A stretch of 23,777 bases of DNA from JBFMFH01 sp040752275. Lineage in GTDB: Bacteria > Acidobacteriota > Vicinamibacteria > Vicinamibacterales > JAKQTR01. Location of the stretch: NCBI GenBank assembly GCA_040752275.1, contig JBFMFH010000126.1:1-23777 (forward strand), in the 5' to 3' direction. Below, piece after piece: positions 1-7,641 of the stretch (its first letter is position 1; every line of letters begins with the position of its first letter). The notes below the pieces were generated by a model that was not told the origin of the DNA, did not search any database, and saw nothing but the letters and a program-made list of their open reading frames with translations. The translations under genes and the position numbers were made by a program.

Positions 1-122
1 GCGCGGCGCCCGGCTGGCAAGGCGCGACGACTGAGCATACTCCCGGTATGTGAGGGAGGAGCAACGCCGCCAGGCGGGATGCCCCGCCCGGGAATTGTGT
101 GAGGCATCACGGTTCCAGGGCA
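1..122. repeat. Structured intergenic element with several hairpins (cut by the window edge)
   Basis: This non-coding stretch lies just after the carbamoyltransferase stop codon. Visible pairings are an outer CTGGC/GCCAG stem (14-18 with 69-73), a CATAC/GTATG hairpin (36-50), a GGCGGG/CCCGCC hairpin with a 4-nt loop (73-88), and a GATGCC/GGCATC pairing (78-83 with 103-108). The last two share bases, so they exclude each other. The density of pairing suggests a dispersed REP-like element, a transcription terminator for the minus-strand gene, or both. The general sequence type resembles short repeats I associate with other high-GC environmental genomes, but that is recollection. No poly-T tail is seen. 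The left edge is cut by the window. Confidence 0.45.
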
Positions 123-1943
123 CTAGTCCAACTGGTACTTCGAGCGCCAGTCCTCGTCGCCGGCCAGCGGCGGCTGCTCACCCTTGAACAGGAGGTGGTT
201 CTCGAGCACGAGCACGTCGATACCCGTTCGCATGAAGCAGAGGTACGCGTCCTGGGGCGTGCACACGATGGGCTCGCCCCGCACGTTGAAGCTGGTGTTG
301 ATGATCACCCCGCAGCCAGTGATCGATTTGAACTCGCGGATCAGACGGTAGTATTGGGGATGGTCGACCGAATCGACCGTCTGGATCCGCGCCGAGTAGT
401 CCACGTGCGTAACGGCCGGGATGTCGCTGCGCGGCACGCTGAGCCGTTCGATGCCAAACAGCTGCCCCTGCTCGGGCGTCATCGGTAGCCGGCGTTCCGA
501 ACGCACGTCCGCCACCAGGAGCATGTACGGTGACGGGCGGTCCAGTTCGAAGTACTGATCGACATCCTCCAGCAAACAGGACGGAGCGAACGGGCGGAAC
601 GACTCCCGAAACTTGATCTTGAGGTTCATGAGGGACTGCATCTTCGGATTGCGCGCGTCGCCGATGATGCTGCGGGCCCCCAGGGCGCGGGGCCCGAACT
701 CCATCCGGCCGGAGAACCACCCGACGATCCTCTGGTCGGCCAACAGCCTCGCCACCACGGCCGGGACCTCGTCCGGGGTGTGACGGCGGTACGGCAGGCG
801 CTCGGCGCGGAGCCACGATTCAATGGCGGTCCCGTCGAACATCGGCCCGAGGTAGGAACCGCGCTGTCGGTCCCGTCCGACGGTGCCGCGCCTGGGTTGG
901 CCCTGGACCTGATGGTGGGCGAAGAGCGCCGCTCCGAGGGCTCCCCCCGCATCGCCGGCGGCGGGCTGGATCCAGATGTCGTCGAAGATGCCTTCGCGCA
1001 GGATCTTGCCGTTGGCCACGCAGTTGAGCGCCACTCCGCCCGCCATGCAGAGGAACCGCTCGCCGGTCTCCCGCCGGACGTGACGAGCCATGCGTAGCAT
1101 GGCCATCTCGGTCACATCCTGGAGGGAACGGGCGAGGTCCATCTCCCGCTGGGTGAGCGCCGATTCGGGCTGCCGGGGCGGGCCGCCGAAGAGCTCGTCG
1201 AAGGCCTTGGAGGTCATCGTCAGGCCCTGGCAGTAGTTGAAGTACCGCATGTTCAACCGAAGTGACCCGTCGGCCTTGAGGTCGACCAGTTCCTTCAGGA
1301 TGGTGTCGACGTACCGCGGCTCGCCGTAGGGGGCCAACCCCATCACTTTGTACTCGCCAGAATTGACCTTGAAGCCCGTGTAGTACGTGAAGGCGCTGTA
1401 GAGGAGGCCGAGGCTGTGCGGGAAGTTCATCTCGCACCTCACCTCCACTCGGTTCCCTTCGCCGGCGCCCCAGGACGCCGTCGCCCATTCCCCGACCCCG
1501 TCGATGGTGAGGATCCCGGCCCGCTCGAACGGGGAGGGGAAGAACGCCGACGCCGCATGCGACTGGTGGTGGGCCGGATAGAGTACGGGGGCGGATCCGC
1601 CGACCTCCCGCTTGATCAGGTCGTCCATCCACAGCTTCTCTTTCAGCCAGAGCGGCATGGACTTGACGAACGAGGGCAGGCCGGCCGGGGCGAAACTCAG
1701 GTAGGTGGCCAGCAGGCGCTCGAACTTGAGCCACGGCTTGTCGTAGAAGGCGATGAGCGAGAGGTCGTCCGGCCGCACGCCAGCCTCGCGCAGGCAGAAC
1801 TGGACGGCGAGCCTTGGAAACCCGTGGTCGTGCTTCTTGCGGCTGAAACGCTCCTCCTGTGCGGCGGCGACGATCTCCCCGTCCCGGACGAGGCATGCAG
1901 CGGAATCGTGATAGAAGGCCGACAGGCCAAGAATCGTCGTCAA
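123..1943 (-). CDS. Carbamoyltransferase (NodU/TobZ family)
   Basis: Predicted to transfer a carbamoyl group from carbamoyl phosphate, through a carbamoyl-adenylate, to a hydroxyl of a sugar or other small acceptor. The 606-aa protein has the usual family length. It opens with the family N-terminus (ILGLSAFYHDSA, His12), has the metal-site motif HHQSHA (His125, 126, 129), IDGVGE around Asp148, NSGEYKVMGLAPYG near 194-207, AGGVALNC near 301-308, and the C-terminal-domain signatures GRMEFGPRALGARSI near 412-426 and INTSFNVRGEPIVCTP near 548-563. The reading frame extends upstream to an ATG at 1973, but that ATG lies inside a predicted -10 box. The TTG at 1943 has an AGGAG six nt upstream and gives the canonical N-terminus, so I chose it. 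The gene is divergent from a methyltransferase in a glycan-type neighbourhood, so a cell-surface or secreted glycan acceptor is likely, but the acceptor cannot be read from sequence. Confidence 0.93.
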   Translation of the reverse strand: MTTILGLSAFYHDSAACLVRDGEIVAAAQEERFSRKKHDHGFPRLAVQFCLREAGVRPDDLSLIAFYDKPWLKFERLLATYLSFAPAGLPSFVKSMPLWLKEKLWMDDLIKREVGGSAPVLYPAHHQSHAASAFFPSPFERAGILTIDGVGEWATASWGAGEGNRVEVRCEMNFPHSLGLLYSAFTYYTGFKVNSGEYKVMGLAPYGEPRYVDTILKELVDLKADGSLRLNMRYFNYCQGLTMTSKAFDELFGGPPRQPESALTQREMDLARSLQDVTEMAMLRMARHVRRETGERFLCMAGGVALNCVANGKILREGIFDDIWIQPAAGDAGGALGAALFAHHQVQGQPRRGTVGRDRQRGSYLGPMFDGTAIESWLRAERLPYRRHTPDEVPAVVARLLADQRIVGWFSGRMEFGPRALGARSIIGDARNPKMQSLMNLKIKFRESFRPFAPSCLLEDVDQYFELDRPSPYMLLVADVRSERRLPMTPEQGQLFGIERLSVPRSDIPAVTHVDYSARIQTVDSVDHPQYYRLIREFKSITGCGVIINTSFNVRGEPIVCTPQDAYLCFMRTGIDVLVLENHLLFKGEQPPLAGDEDWRSKYQLD

Positions 1944-1949
1944 CCAGTA

Positions 1950-1954
1950 CTCCT
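1950..1954 (-). promoter_or_regulatory. Shine-Dalgarno site deciding the TTG start
   Basis: On the minus strand AGGAG is followed by six nucleotides and then TTG (1943-1941). This spacing is ideal, and the start gives the N-terminus expected for NodU-type carbamoyltransferases. The ATG 30 nt further upstream has no visible ribosome-binding site. Confidence 0.75.
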
Positions 1955-1971
1955 GATGTCGGTAGCGTTTC

Positions 1972-2000
1972 ATTGTACGTGTGGACCAGATCGCTGGCAA
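1972..2000 (-). promoter_or_regulatory. Sigma70-like promoter of the carbamoyltransferase gene
   Basis: On the minus strand TTGCCA (2000-1995) and TACAAT (1977-1972) are separated by exactly 17 bp, each one mismatch from the consensus hexamers. Transcription would start near 1965, giving a leader of about 22 nt that holds the AGGAG site and the TTG start. The agreement of promoter, ribosome-binding site and family N-terminus makes this the best-supported promoter in the window, although it has not been tested. Confidence 0.62.
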
Positions 2001-2074
2001 CCGTCCGTCGGGACTCCCTCCACTCCGGCGCCCGGTGCTGTGCGCGCCTGGACGCGGGTGGGCGAGCCGATGGG

Positions 2075-2100
2075 GAGAGGCGGGAGGCCTCCTGCCCCTC
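2075..2100. promoter_or_regulatory. 26-bp near-perfect palindrome in the divergent promoter region
   Basis: The sequence around the centre (2087/2088) reads GGCGGGAGGCCTCCTGCC (2079-2096), a nine-base half-site with one G-T wobble. After one mismatch it continues with GAG/CTC (2075-2077 with 2098-2100). It sits in the 197-bp gap between the divergent carbamoyltransferase and methyltransferase genes and covers the -35 position of the candidate methyltransferase promoter. It could be an operator for a dimeric regulator or a hairpin in RNA. No regulator family is assigned. Confidence 0.4.
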
Positions 2101-2117
2101 GGCCTGGCGCGACGCGT

Positions 2118-2123
2118 TATGAT
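2118..2123 (+). promoter_or_regulatory. Candidate -10 box (TATGAT) for the methyltransferase-SGNH pair
   Basis: TATGAT matches the -10 consensus at five of six positions and lies 47 nt before the methyltransferase ATG. There is no recognisable -35 hexamer at 17 bp; that position is taken by the palindrome at 2075-2100. If real, the promoter may depend on an activator or be blocked by a repressor. Confidence 0.35.
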
Positions 2124-2170
2124 GGCCGGATGGAGGGGCGGCCACGCGCCTCCCCCGGGGGCGCGATCGT

Positions 2171-3193
2171 ATGCATGACGGCGAACGAGCATTCCTGGCG
2201 CGGCATCTCGACGTGTTCTGCTGCCCGGCGTGCCATGGGCATCTGGACATCGAGGAGGACGGCCTGCGCTGTCGGGCCTGCCAATGTGCCCACCCGGTCA
2301 CGGACGGGGTGATCCAGCTCTTCTGCCCGAATCAATGGGCCCCTGGAAGGGATGACGTCACCGAACGCATCAAGGCGTTCTACGAAGAGTACCCGTTTCC
2401 GAACTACGACGATTTCGACAACGTCGGCAGTCTGATCGACAAGGCCCGCCGGGGGCTCTTTGCGAAGCTGCTGGACGACCAGATCCCGTTCGGGGCGAGG
2501 GTCCTCGAGTGCGGGTGCGGGACCGGGCAACTCACGAACTTCCTCTCGGTTGCCAACCGGACGGTCATCGGCACCGACATCTGCCTCAACTCGCTGAGGC
2601 TCGGCCAGCGTTTCAAGGAGAAGAACGACCTGCAGACCGCTCACTTCTACCAGATGAACCTGTTCCGGCCGTGCTTCAGACCTGGCAGTTTCGATCTCGT
2701 GGTCTCAAACGGCGTGCTGCACCACACGAGCGATCCATTCCTCGCGTTCCAGGCGATTGCCCGGCTCGTCCGACCTCGCGGCTACATCCTCGTCGGTCTC
2801 TACCACAAGTACGGTCGACTGGCGACCGACCTGCGGCGGCTGATCTTCAACGCATCGGGCGACAAGGGGAAGTTCCTGGATCGGCACGTCGTGAACCCGG
2901 GGCTCAGCCTCGCAAAGCGGACGGCGTGGTTCATGGATCAGTACAAGAACCCTCACGAATCGAAGCACACGGTGGGGGAAGTCCTGGGATGGCTGGCGCA
3001 CACCGGCTTCACGTTCGTTCACGCCCTTCCCAAGACGACACCCTTCGCCAGGCTTGGGGAGCACGAGCAGATCTTCGAGCCAGACCGGCTCGGCAGTCCC
3101 TTCGAGCGTGGATTGGTGAACCTCGGCATGATCGTGACCGGGCACCTCGAAGGCGGGTTCTTCACCGTGATTGCACGAAAGGCCGCCGCATGA
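2171..3193 (+). CDS. SAM-dependent methyltransferase with N-terminal zinc ribbon
   Basis: A 340-aa class I methyltransferase. The first 50 residues form a Trm112-like zinc ribbon with two CxxC pairs (Cys18/Cys21 and Cys34/Cys37). A conserved linker, FYEEYPFPNYDDF (about 70-82), follows. The Rossmann fold shows motif I VLECGCGTGQL (111-121), an acidic residue after strand 2 (Asp136), and motif IV FDLVVSNGVLHH (about 174-185). The C-terminal part (about 210-340) carries no motif I recognise. The acceptor is unknown; location next to a carbamoyltransferase and an SGNH hydrolase suggests a glycan or glycolipid. The start ATG is preceded by a weak G-rich site. The stop overlaps the next gene's ATG by 4 nt (ATGA), so the two are translationally coupled. 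Confidence 0.88.
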   Translation: MHDGERAFLARHLDVFCCPACHGHLDIEEDGLRCRACQCAHPVTDGVIQLFCPNQWAPGRDDVTERIKAFYEEYPFPNYDDFDNVGSLIDKARRGLFAKLLDDQIPFGARVLECGCGTGQLTNFLSVANRTVIGTDICLNSLRLGQRFKEKNDLQTAHFYQMNLFRPCFRPGSFDLVVSNGVLHHTSDPFLAFQAIARLVRPRGYILVGLYHKYGRLATDLRRLIFNASGDKGKFLDRHVVNPGLSLAKRTAWFMDQYKNPHESKHTVGEVLGWLAHTGFTFVHALPKTTPFARLGEHEQIFEPDRLGSPFERGLVNLGMIVTGHLEGGFFTVIARKAAA

Positions 3194-4308
3194 GCGCCGC
3201 GTCGAGGCCCGCCCCCTCACGATGGGCGGTGTGGAATCGGCGAGTGCTGATCGCCATCGTCAATGTCGGGGTGGCCCTTGCCCTCCTGGAGCTGTCCGTC
3301 CTGGCGATGCTGCACGTGCCGGCCCTGACCGTTCGGCTCCCCACCTCTGCCCGTGACTTCACGCAGAAGGTCTACCGCCACTTCCGGCGGAACATCATTC
3401 AGTTCGATCCGGCATGCGCCCGGTGGGACGCTGTCCTCGGATACACGCTCAGGCCTGGGACGTGCACCTTCGGGAACGTGGAGTTCTCGAACGAGTACCT
3501 CATCAACTCCGCCGGCCTGCGGGACGCCGAAGGCGCACTGGATGCCCCGGAGGTCATTGTCCTGGGCGATTCACAGGTGATGGGGTGGGCCGTGTCCCAA
3601 GACGACGCGTTTCCCCAGGTGCTCGGCCGAAAGGCCGGACTGCGGGTGCTGAACGCCGGTATCTCGTCGTACGGTACGGTTCGCGAGCGCCTGCTCCTGG
3701 ACCGCCTGGACGGTTCACGGCTGAAGGCGCTGGTGATCCAGTACACCGACAACGACATCCCCGAGAACCTCGCCTACTGGCGCCGCGGCAACCGCTACGA
3801 GAGACTACCCGAACCCCTGTACCGCGAGGCGCAGGCCTATAATGCGCGGCAGCAGGGCTACTATCCAGGCAAGTACGTCTTTCGGCTGGCCTGGAAGTTC
3901 CTCAGGTTGGAGGCGCCAGAACCTGCGCGAGAGGAGATGGACCCGGCCGTCACCCCGGCAGACGAGGCGCGGCTGTTTCTCAACGCTCTGGTTCATGCGG
4001 GACGGATGCCCCTGGACGGCGTGCAGGTGATCGTGTTCGAAGTGCATCCGGATCGCCGCGTACGGCGTTCATTCGTGACCGGGCTCAACGCGGCGAAGGG
4101 CGCTCGGAGCCTCCCGGGTTACGTCCGAGACATGGTCGTCCTCGACACGCAGCCCCTCCTCAAGGCTGATGACTTCTTCGTGATCGACGATCATCTGCGG
4201 GCGCGGGGCCACGAGACCCTCGCGGATGCCGTACGCGAGGTCTTGATATCCAAGGGGCTGGCATCGGCTCAGGCTGAGCGCACGGCGCCAGCGGCGGCAG
4301 TTCGGTAG
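3190..4308 (+). CDS. Membrane-anchored SGNH/GDSL-like hydrolase
   Basis: A 372-aa protein with a basic N-terminus and one membrane segment (about 19-40), followed by an extracytoplasmic SGNH-type domain. Visible blocks: I, VIVLGDSQVMG with candidate nucleophile Ser128; II, NAGISSYGT with Gly158; III, YTDND with Asn188; V, DDHLRARGH with Asp333 and His335 as the likely acid-base pair. Members of this fold add or remove acetyl groups or other esters on polysaccharides, or act as lipases or esterases. The anchoring and neighbours favour glycan O-acylation or deacylation outside the membrane. The open frame extends upstream across the methyltransferase, but that part is shadow. The ATG overlapping the previous stop is the proper start. 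Its end lies 12 nt from the convergent GT2 gene. Confidence 0.82.
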   Translation: MSAASRPAPSRWAVWNRRVLIAIVNVGVALALLELSVLAMLHVPALTVRLPTSARDFTQKVYRHFRRNIIQFDPACARWDAVLGYTLRPGTCTFGNVEFSNEYLINSAGLRDAEGALDAPEVIVLGDSQVMGWAVSQDDAFPQVLGRKAGLRVLNAGISSYGTVRERLLLDRLDGSRLKALVIQYTDNDIPENLAYWRRGNRYERLPEPLYREAQAYNARQQGYYPGKYVFRLAWKFLRLEAPEPAREEMDPAVTPADEARLFLNALVHAGRMPLDGVQVIVFEVHPDRRVRRSFVTGLNAAKGARSLPGYVRDMVVLDTQPLLKADDFFVIDDHLRARGHETLADAVREVLISKGLASAQAERTAPAAAVR

Positions 4309-4320
4309 TCCAGAGGGCGT

Positions 4321-5307
4321 TCAGCCGTCTCGCGGCGGCTCCGCCGCGCACTCGTCTGGTACCTCCAGCACCTGCCTGATCGCGTAGGTCGCCTTGTTCT
4401 GCGATTCGTGGTAGGTCCGGGCCTGCATCTCGGCAAGCAAGCCCAGTGTGATCAACTGGACACCCGTGAAGACGAGCAGGATGCCGAAGAGCAGCAATGG
4501 ACGGTTGGCGATCGACTCGTATCCGAACAGGCGCTGGTAGGCCAGCCAGCCGCTGATCACCCCGCCGGCCGCTCCCATGATGAGACCGAACAGTCCGAAG
4601 ATCTGCAGCGGTCGCGTCGCGTAGCTCAGGAGGAACTTGACCGTCAGCAGATCCAGAATGACACGCACCGTCCGCCCCAGGCCGTACTTCGACCTGCCGT
4701 ACCGGCGCGGCCGATGGTTGACGACGCATTCGGTGATCGTGACACCGAACTCGCTGGCGATAGCCGGCAGGAACCGGTGCATCTCGCCGTACAGCCGCAT
4801 CGACTTGACGACCTCGGCCCTGAACACCTTGAGCGAGCATCCATAGTCGTGCAGCTTGACGCCCGTCGTGTGCGAGATGATCCAGTTGGCGATCATCGAC
4901 GGGATCCGGCGGGTGAAGAACGGGTCCTTCCGGGCCTTCCGCCACCCGGCGGCGATGTCCGCTCCAGCTTCGACCACGCCGACCAGCGCCGGCAGATCGC
5001 GCGGATCGTTCTGAAGATCGCCGTCGGAGGTGGCAATCAACCGCCCGCGAGCGTGGGCGAATCCGGCCGCGAACGCCGCCGTCTGGCCGAAGTTCTTCCT
5101 GAATCGAATCACCCGCAGCCGGCTGTCTCCCGCCTGGAGATCGGCGAGCCGCGCGAAGCTGTCGTCGGTGCTGCCGTCGTCAATCACGATGAGCTCGTAC
5201 GGACGCCCCCAGGCGTCGAGCGTGGCGGTCAACTCCCCGTACAGCTCCGGGATGCTGGCGGATTCGTTGCGAACAGGAATGACGACGGACAGTTCCGGTG
5301 CGCTCAA
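4321..5307 (-). CDS. GT2 polyprenyl-phosphate glycosyltransferase (DPM1/ArnC/GtrB type)
   Basis: A 328-aa enzyme expected to move a sugar from a nucleotide sugar to undecaprenyl phosphate on the cytoplasmic face. The GT-A domain shows LSVVIPVRNES (6-16), IDDGSTDDS (42-50), KNFGQTAAF (71-79) and the metal-binding stretch SDGDLQNDP (94-102). Two membrane helices follow at about 235-255 and 271-293, as in ArnC/GtrB proteins. The start is TTG at 5307-5305: an in-frame stop lies just upstream, GGAG sits eight nt before it, and the N-terminus fits the family. The TTG overlaps the DedA stop (TTGA). Its product would be a natural donor for the ArnT-like transferase 670 bp away. The sugar is unknown. 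Confidence 0.9.
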   Translation of the reverse strand: MSAPELSVVIPVRNESASIPELYGELTATLDAWGRPYELIVIDDGSTDDSFARLADLQAGDSRLRVIRFRKNFGQTAAFAAGFAHARGRLIATSDGDLQNDPRDLPALVGVVEAGADIAAGWRKARKDPFFTRRIPSMIANWIISHTTGVKLHDYGCSLKVFRAEVVKSMRLYGEMHRFLPAIASEFGVTITECVVNHRPRRYGRSKYGLGRTVRVILDLLTVKFLLSYATRPLQIFGLFGLIMGAAGGVISGWLAYQRLFGYESIANRPLLLFGILLVFTGVQLITLGLLAEMQARTYHESQNKATYAIRQVLEVPDECAAEPPRDG

Positions 5308-5915
5308 GGTGTCTCCGGATTATACCGCGCGCGTCGCCTCTGGCGGTGCCAGTAGTACGCCGCCAGCGCGGCCGCCGTCATGATGGCCACCCACCAGGCG
5401 ACCGCGTTTCCGTGCTCCCTGAGATATGAGAAGGCGGCCTCGCCGAAGTAGTACGCCAGAACGCCTTCACCCGCATAACGCGCGCCGCGGCCGATGGCGA
5501 CCGCGGCAGAGAAGGTCCCGGCCGACATGCCCGAGGCTCCTGCCGCCAGACAGAACAGCTTGAAGGGTGTCGGCGGCGGCAGCATCGAGGGTACGACGAC
5601 AGCGGCCATGCCGTAGCGCCTGAACTTCTCGAACGCGGCCTCCACCTGGCCGCTCTTGAATCGCTTGCGCAGGAGCGCTTCCCCACCCTTTCGGCCGAGG
5701 TAGTACACGATGAGACATCCCGCAACGGAGCCCGCGGTCGCCATGGTCCCGTAGTACAGGAGCCACGACTTGTGTCGCGTCACCATCACGACGATCAGGA
5801 GGTCATTGATCTGCGGCAACGACAGTACCGAGGCGTCGAGGAATGCCACCAGGAAGAGCCCGGGCCCCCCGATGGCCAGGGCGAATGCCTGGATCCAGTT
5901 GACGAAACGTGCCAT
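5304..5915 (-). CDS. DedA/VTT-domain membrane protein (YqaA-like)
   Basis: A 203-aa polytopic protein of the VTT (SNARE-associated Golgi, DedA) superfamily. Visible features are FLDASVLSLP near 25-34, a GSVAGCLIVYYLGRKGG stretch (62-78), the re-entrant PSMLPPPTPFK motif (109-119) and GRGARY (142-147), with a C-terminal membrane helix (about 171-188) and a basic tail. DedA-type proteins of other bacteria transport or flip undecaprenyl phosphate or phosphatidylethanolamine. Coupling to a polyprenyl-phosphate glycosyltransferase through a 4-nt TTGA overlap fits a role in lipid-carrier recycling, but that is inference. The ATG at 5915 lacks a strong ribosome-binding site; the first residues fit the family. 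It is divergent from the ArnT-like gene, with 61 bp between starts. Confidence 0.88.
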   Translation of the reverse strand: MARFVNWIQAFALAIGGPGLFLVAFLDASVLSLPQINDLLIVVMVTRHKSWLLYYGTMATAGSVAGCLIVYYLGRKGGEALLRKRFKSGQVEAAFEKFRRYGMAAVVVPSMLPPPTPFKLFCLAAGASGMSAGTFSAAVAIGRGARYAGEGVLAYYFGEAAFSYLREHGNAVAWWVAIMTAAALAAYYWHRQRRRARYNPETP

Positions 5916-5976
5916 ACAGTTGCTACCGTACCGTCGAGGATTGGGGACCGGCCCCTTGCCGGCGACTCTCGTGGCG

Positions 5977-7557
5977 ATGCGACTGAAAAACCTGTCGATT
6001 ATAGCCCAGCGCTCGAACCCGCAGCGATCGGCGCGGACACCGGGATCGGCCTGGCCCGCAAGCGGACAGGATGCCGCGAGACTCGCCGCAATCGCGCTGG
6101 TGGTGGGCTCTCTGGCAGCCGGATACTACTGGGCGGCCGGCTTGACGCTGAGCCATTACGACGCGCGGGCTCACCTGGTCGTCGCGCGGCGCATCTTCGA
6201 CAGCCTGACTCCGGGCTGGCAGCAAGTCGGCGCCGTCTGGCTGCCGCTTCCCCACCTCCTGAACGCACTTCCTGTTCAGATCGACGCGCTCTACCGCACT
6301 GGTGCCTCCGCGACGGCTATCTCCGTCACGAGCCTGGCGCTGGCGATCTGGGCGCTGGCGCGCGTGGCGCTGGCTGCCACCGGCTCTCGAGCCGCGGCCT
6401 TCGTCTGCACAGGCGCGTTGCTCGTCAACCCCGACGTGCTGTACCTCTCGGCCACGCCCATGACCGAGCCGCTGCTCATCGGACTCTCGGCCCTGTCGCT
6501 GTGGCTGGCCTCCCGGGCACTTTCTGCTCCGGCAGAGCCCTTGCCCAGGCATCTGGCTGGCGCGACCATGGCCTCCGCCTGCCTCGTCCGGTACGAGGCC
6601 TGGCCAATGACGGGCGCCTTGCTGGGCCTCAGCCTGATCGCGCACCTGCGGTCGGGCACCCCTTGCCGGCAGGCGCTGCGACACGTCATGACAGCTGCCG
6701 CGTATCCTCTGGCGGCCGTCTTGCTGTTCATGATCCTGGGCAGGGCGACGGTCGGCGAGTGGTTCGTGAGCTCCGGCTTCTATGTCCCCGAGACGTTGAC
6801 GCGCGGCCGGGCGATTCGCTCGCTCGTCGCCGTCTGGTGGGGCGCTCACCACTTGACGGGATACCCCGTGGCGATTCTCGGCAGTGCGGGACTGCTCGCC
6901 GCGACAATCGTGGGCGCCCGGCGACGGTCGGGGCGAGGGGGTGTGTTGCTCTTGACCGGAGCGCTGGTGGCTGCGGCTGCCCTCCCCTGGTACGCCTTCT
7001 ACGCGGGCCATCCCTTCCGCTTCCGCTACATGGTAGCCCTCGTGCCGGCTCTCGCCCTCGGCCTCGGCATCCTGGTTGGTCTGTCGGGACGGCGACAGAC
7101 GATCGTTGCCCCGCTCGTGTTCGGTACGGTTCTGTTCGGGCCACTCCCCTTCGTAGGGGATTCACCCGTACTTGTCGAGTCCCGGCTCGACGAGCGCCAC
7201 CGGGCGGGCCGTGGCGCCATCACCGCCTACCTCGACCGTCACTGGGATGGTGAACCCGTGCTGGCCAGCATGGGTGCCCTCGCGCACTACATGCAGGACC
7301 TCGCCGGGATCGGTTTCAACATCCGGGACTTCGTGCACGAAGGCAACGGCGCCATCTGGGAGACAGCCCTTCGGGCGCCGGCCCAGCACGTACGGTGGGT
7401 ACTCGTCGAGGAGGAGGCCGAAGGAGGCGATGTGCTCGCGATCAAGGCACGGTCGGATGCTTCGTATCTGAAGGGATTCGAGCGCGTGGCCGAGGGAGGG
7501 CGCGTCGCGCTGTATCGGCGCGCCGCCCCGGCCAGGCCGCCTGGCCCGAACCCTTGA
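5977..7557 (+). CDS. ArnT/GT39-like integral membrane glycosyltransferase
   Basis: A 526-aa hydrophobic protein with about ten predicted membrane segments, the first at about 37-56. The first periplasmic loop carries the family-type acidic motif LSHYDARAHL (Asp62, His66), followed by GAVWLPLPHLLNALP (85-99), typical of the GT-C fold of PMT/ArnT enzymes. These use polyprenyl-phosphate sugars as donors and glycosylate lipid, glycan or protein acceptors outside the membrane. The C-terminal 100 residues form a soluble domain. The frame runs upstream through the DedA gene in antisense, which is shadow. I chose ATG 5977; GTG 5971 two codons earlier is an alternative. The adjacent GT2 enzyme could supply the donor. 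The gene ends 84 bp from the convergent porin-like gene. Confidence 0.78.
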   Translation: MRLKNLSIIAQRSNPQRSARTPGSAWPASGQDAARLAAIALVVGSLAAGYYWAAGLTLSHYDARAHLVVARRIFDSLTPGWQQVGAVWLPLPHLLNALPVQIDALYRTGASATAISVTSLALAIWALARVALAATGSRAAAFVCTGALLVNPDVLYLSATPMTEPLLIGLSALSLWLASRALSAPAEPLPRHLAGATMASACLVRYEAWPMTGALLGLSLIAHLRSGTPCRQALRHVMTAAAYPLAAVLLFMILGRATVGEWFVSSGFYVPETLTRGRAIRSLVAVWWGAHHLTGYPVAILGSAGLLAATIVGARRRSGRGGVLLLTGALVAAAALPWYAFYAGHPFRFRYMVALVPALALGLGILVGLSGRRQTIVAPLVFGTVLFGPLPFVGDSPVLVESRLDERHRAGRGAITAYLDRHWDGEPVLASMGALAHYMQDLAGIGFNIRDFVHEGNGAIWETALRAPAQHVRWVLVEEEAEGGDVLAIKARSDASYLKGFERVAEGGRVALYRRAAPARPPGPNP

Positions 7558-7641
7558 GTACCCGGACGTGACCGCCCCGAATCAGGCGTCGGGATCCGCC
7601 CGCAACCAACACAAACAGGCCCTGCCGCGCCGGAGGCCCGA

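Noticed and set aside
2509..3189. The 5' part of the frame leading into the SGNH hydrolase
   Set aside because: It lies inside the methyltransferase in another frame; the hydrolase has its own ATG at the 4-nt overlap with a proper membrane segment directly after it.
5319..5324. An exact TATAAT on the minus strand before the GT2 start
   Set aside because: It lies in the end of the DedA coding sequence and no -35-like hexamer is found 16-18 bp upstream. The 4-nt overlap makes co-transcription more likely.
5772..7253. A 493-codon plus-strand frame overlapping DedA and the ArnT-like gene
   Set aside because: It is in a different frame from the membrane protein, begins antisense to DedA, and has Arg/Gly/Pro-rich shadow composition.
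7558..7641. Possible bidirectional terminator between the ArnT-like gene and the OMP gene
   Set aside because: I found no stem longer than about four base pairs and no T-tract in this 84-bp gap.
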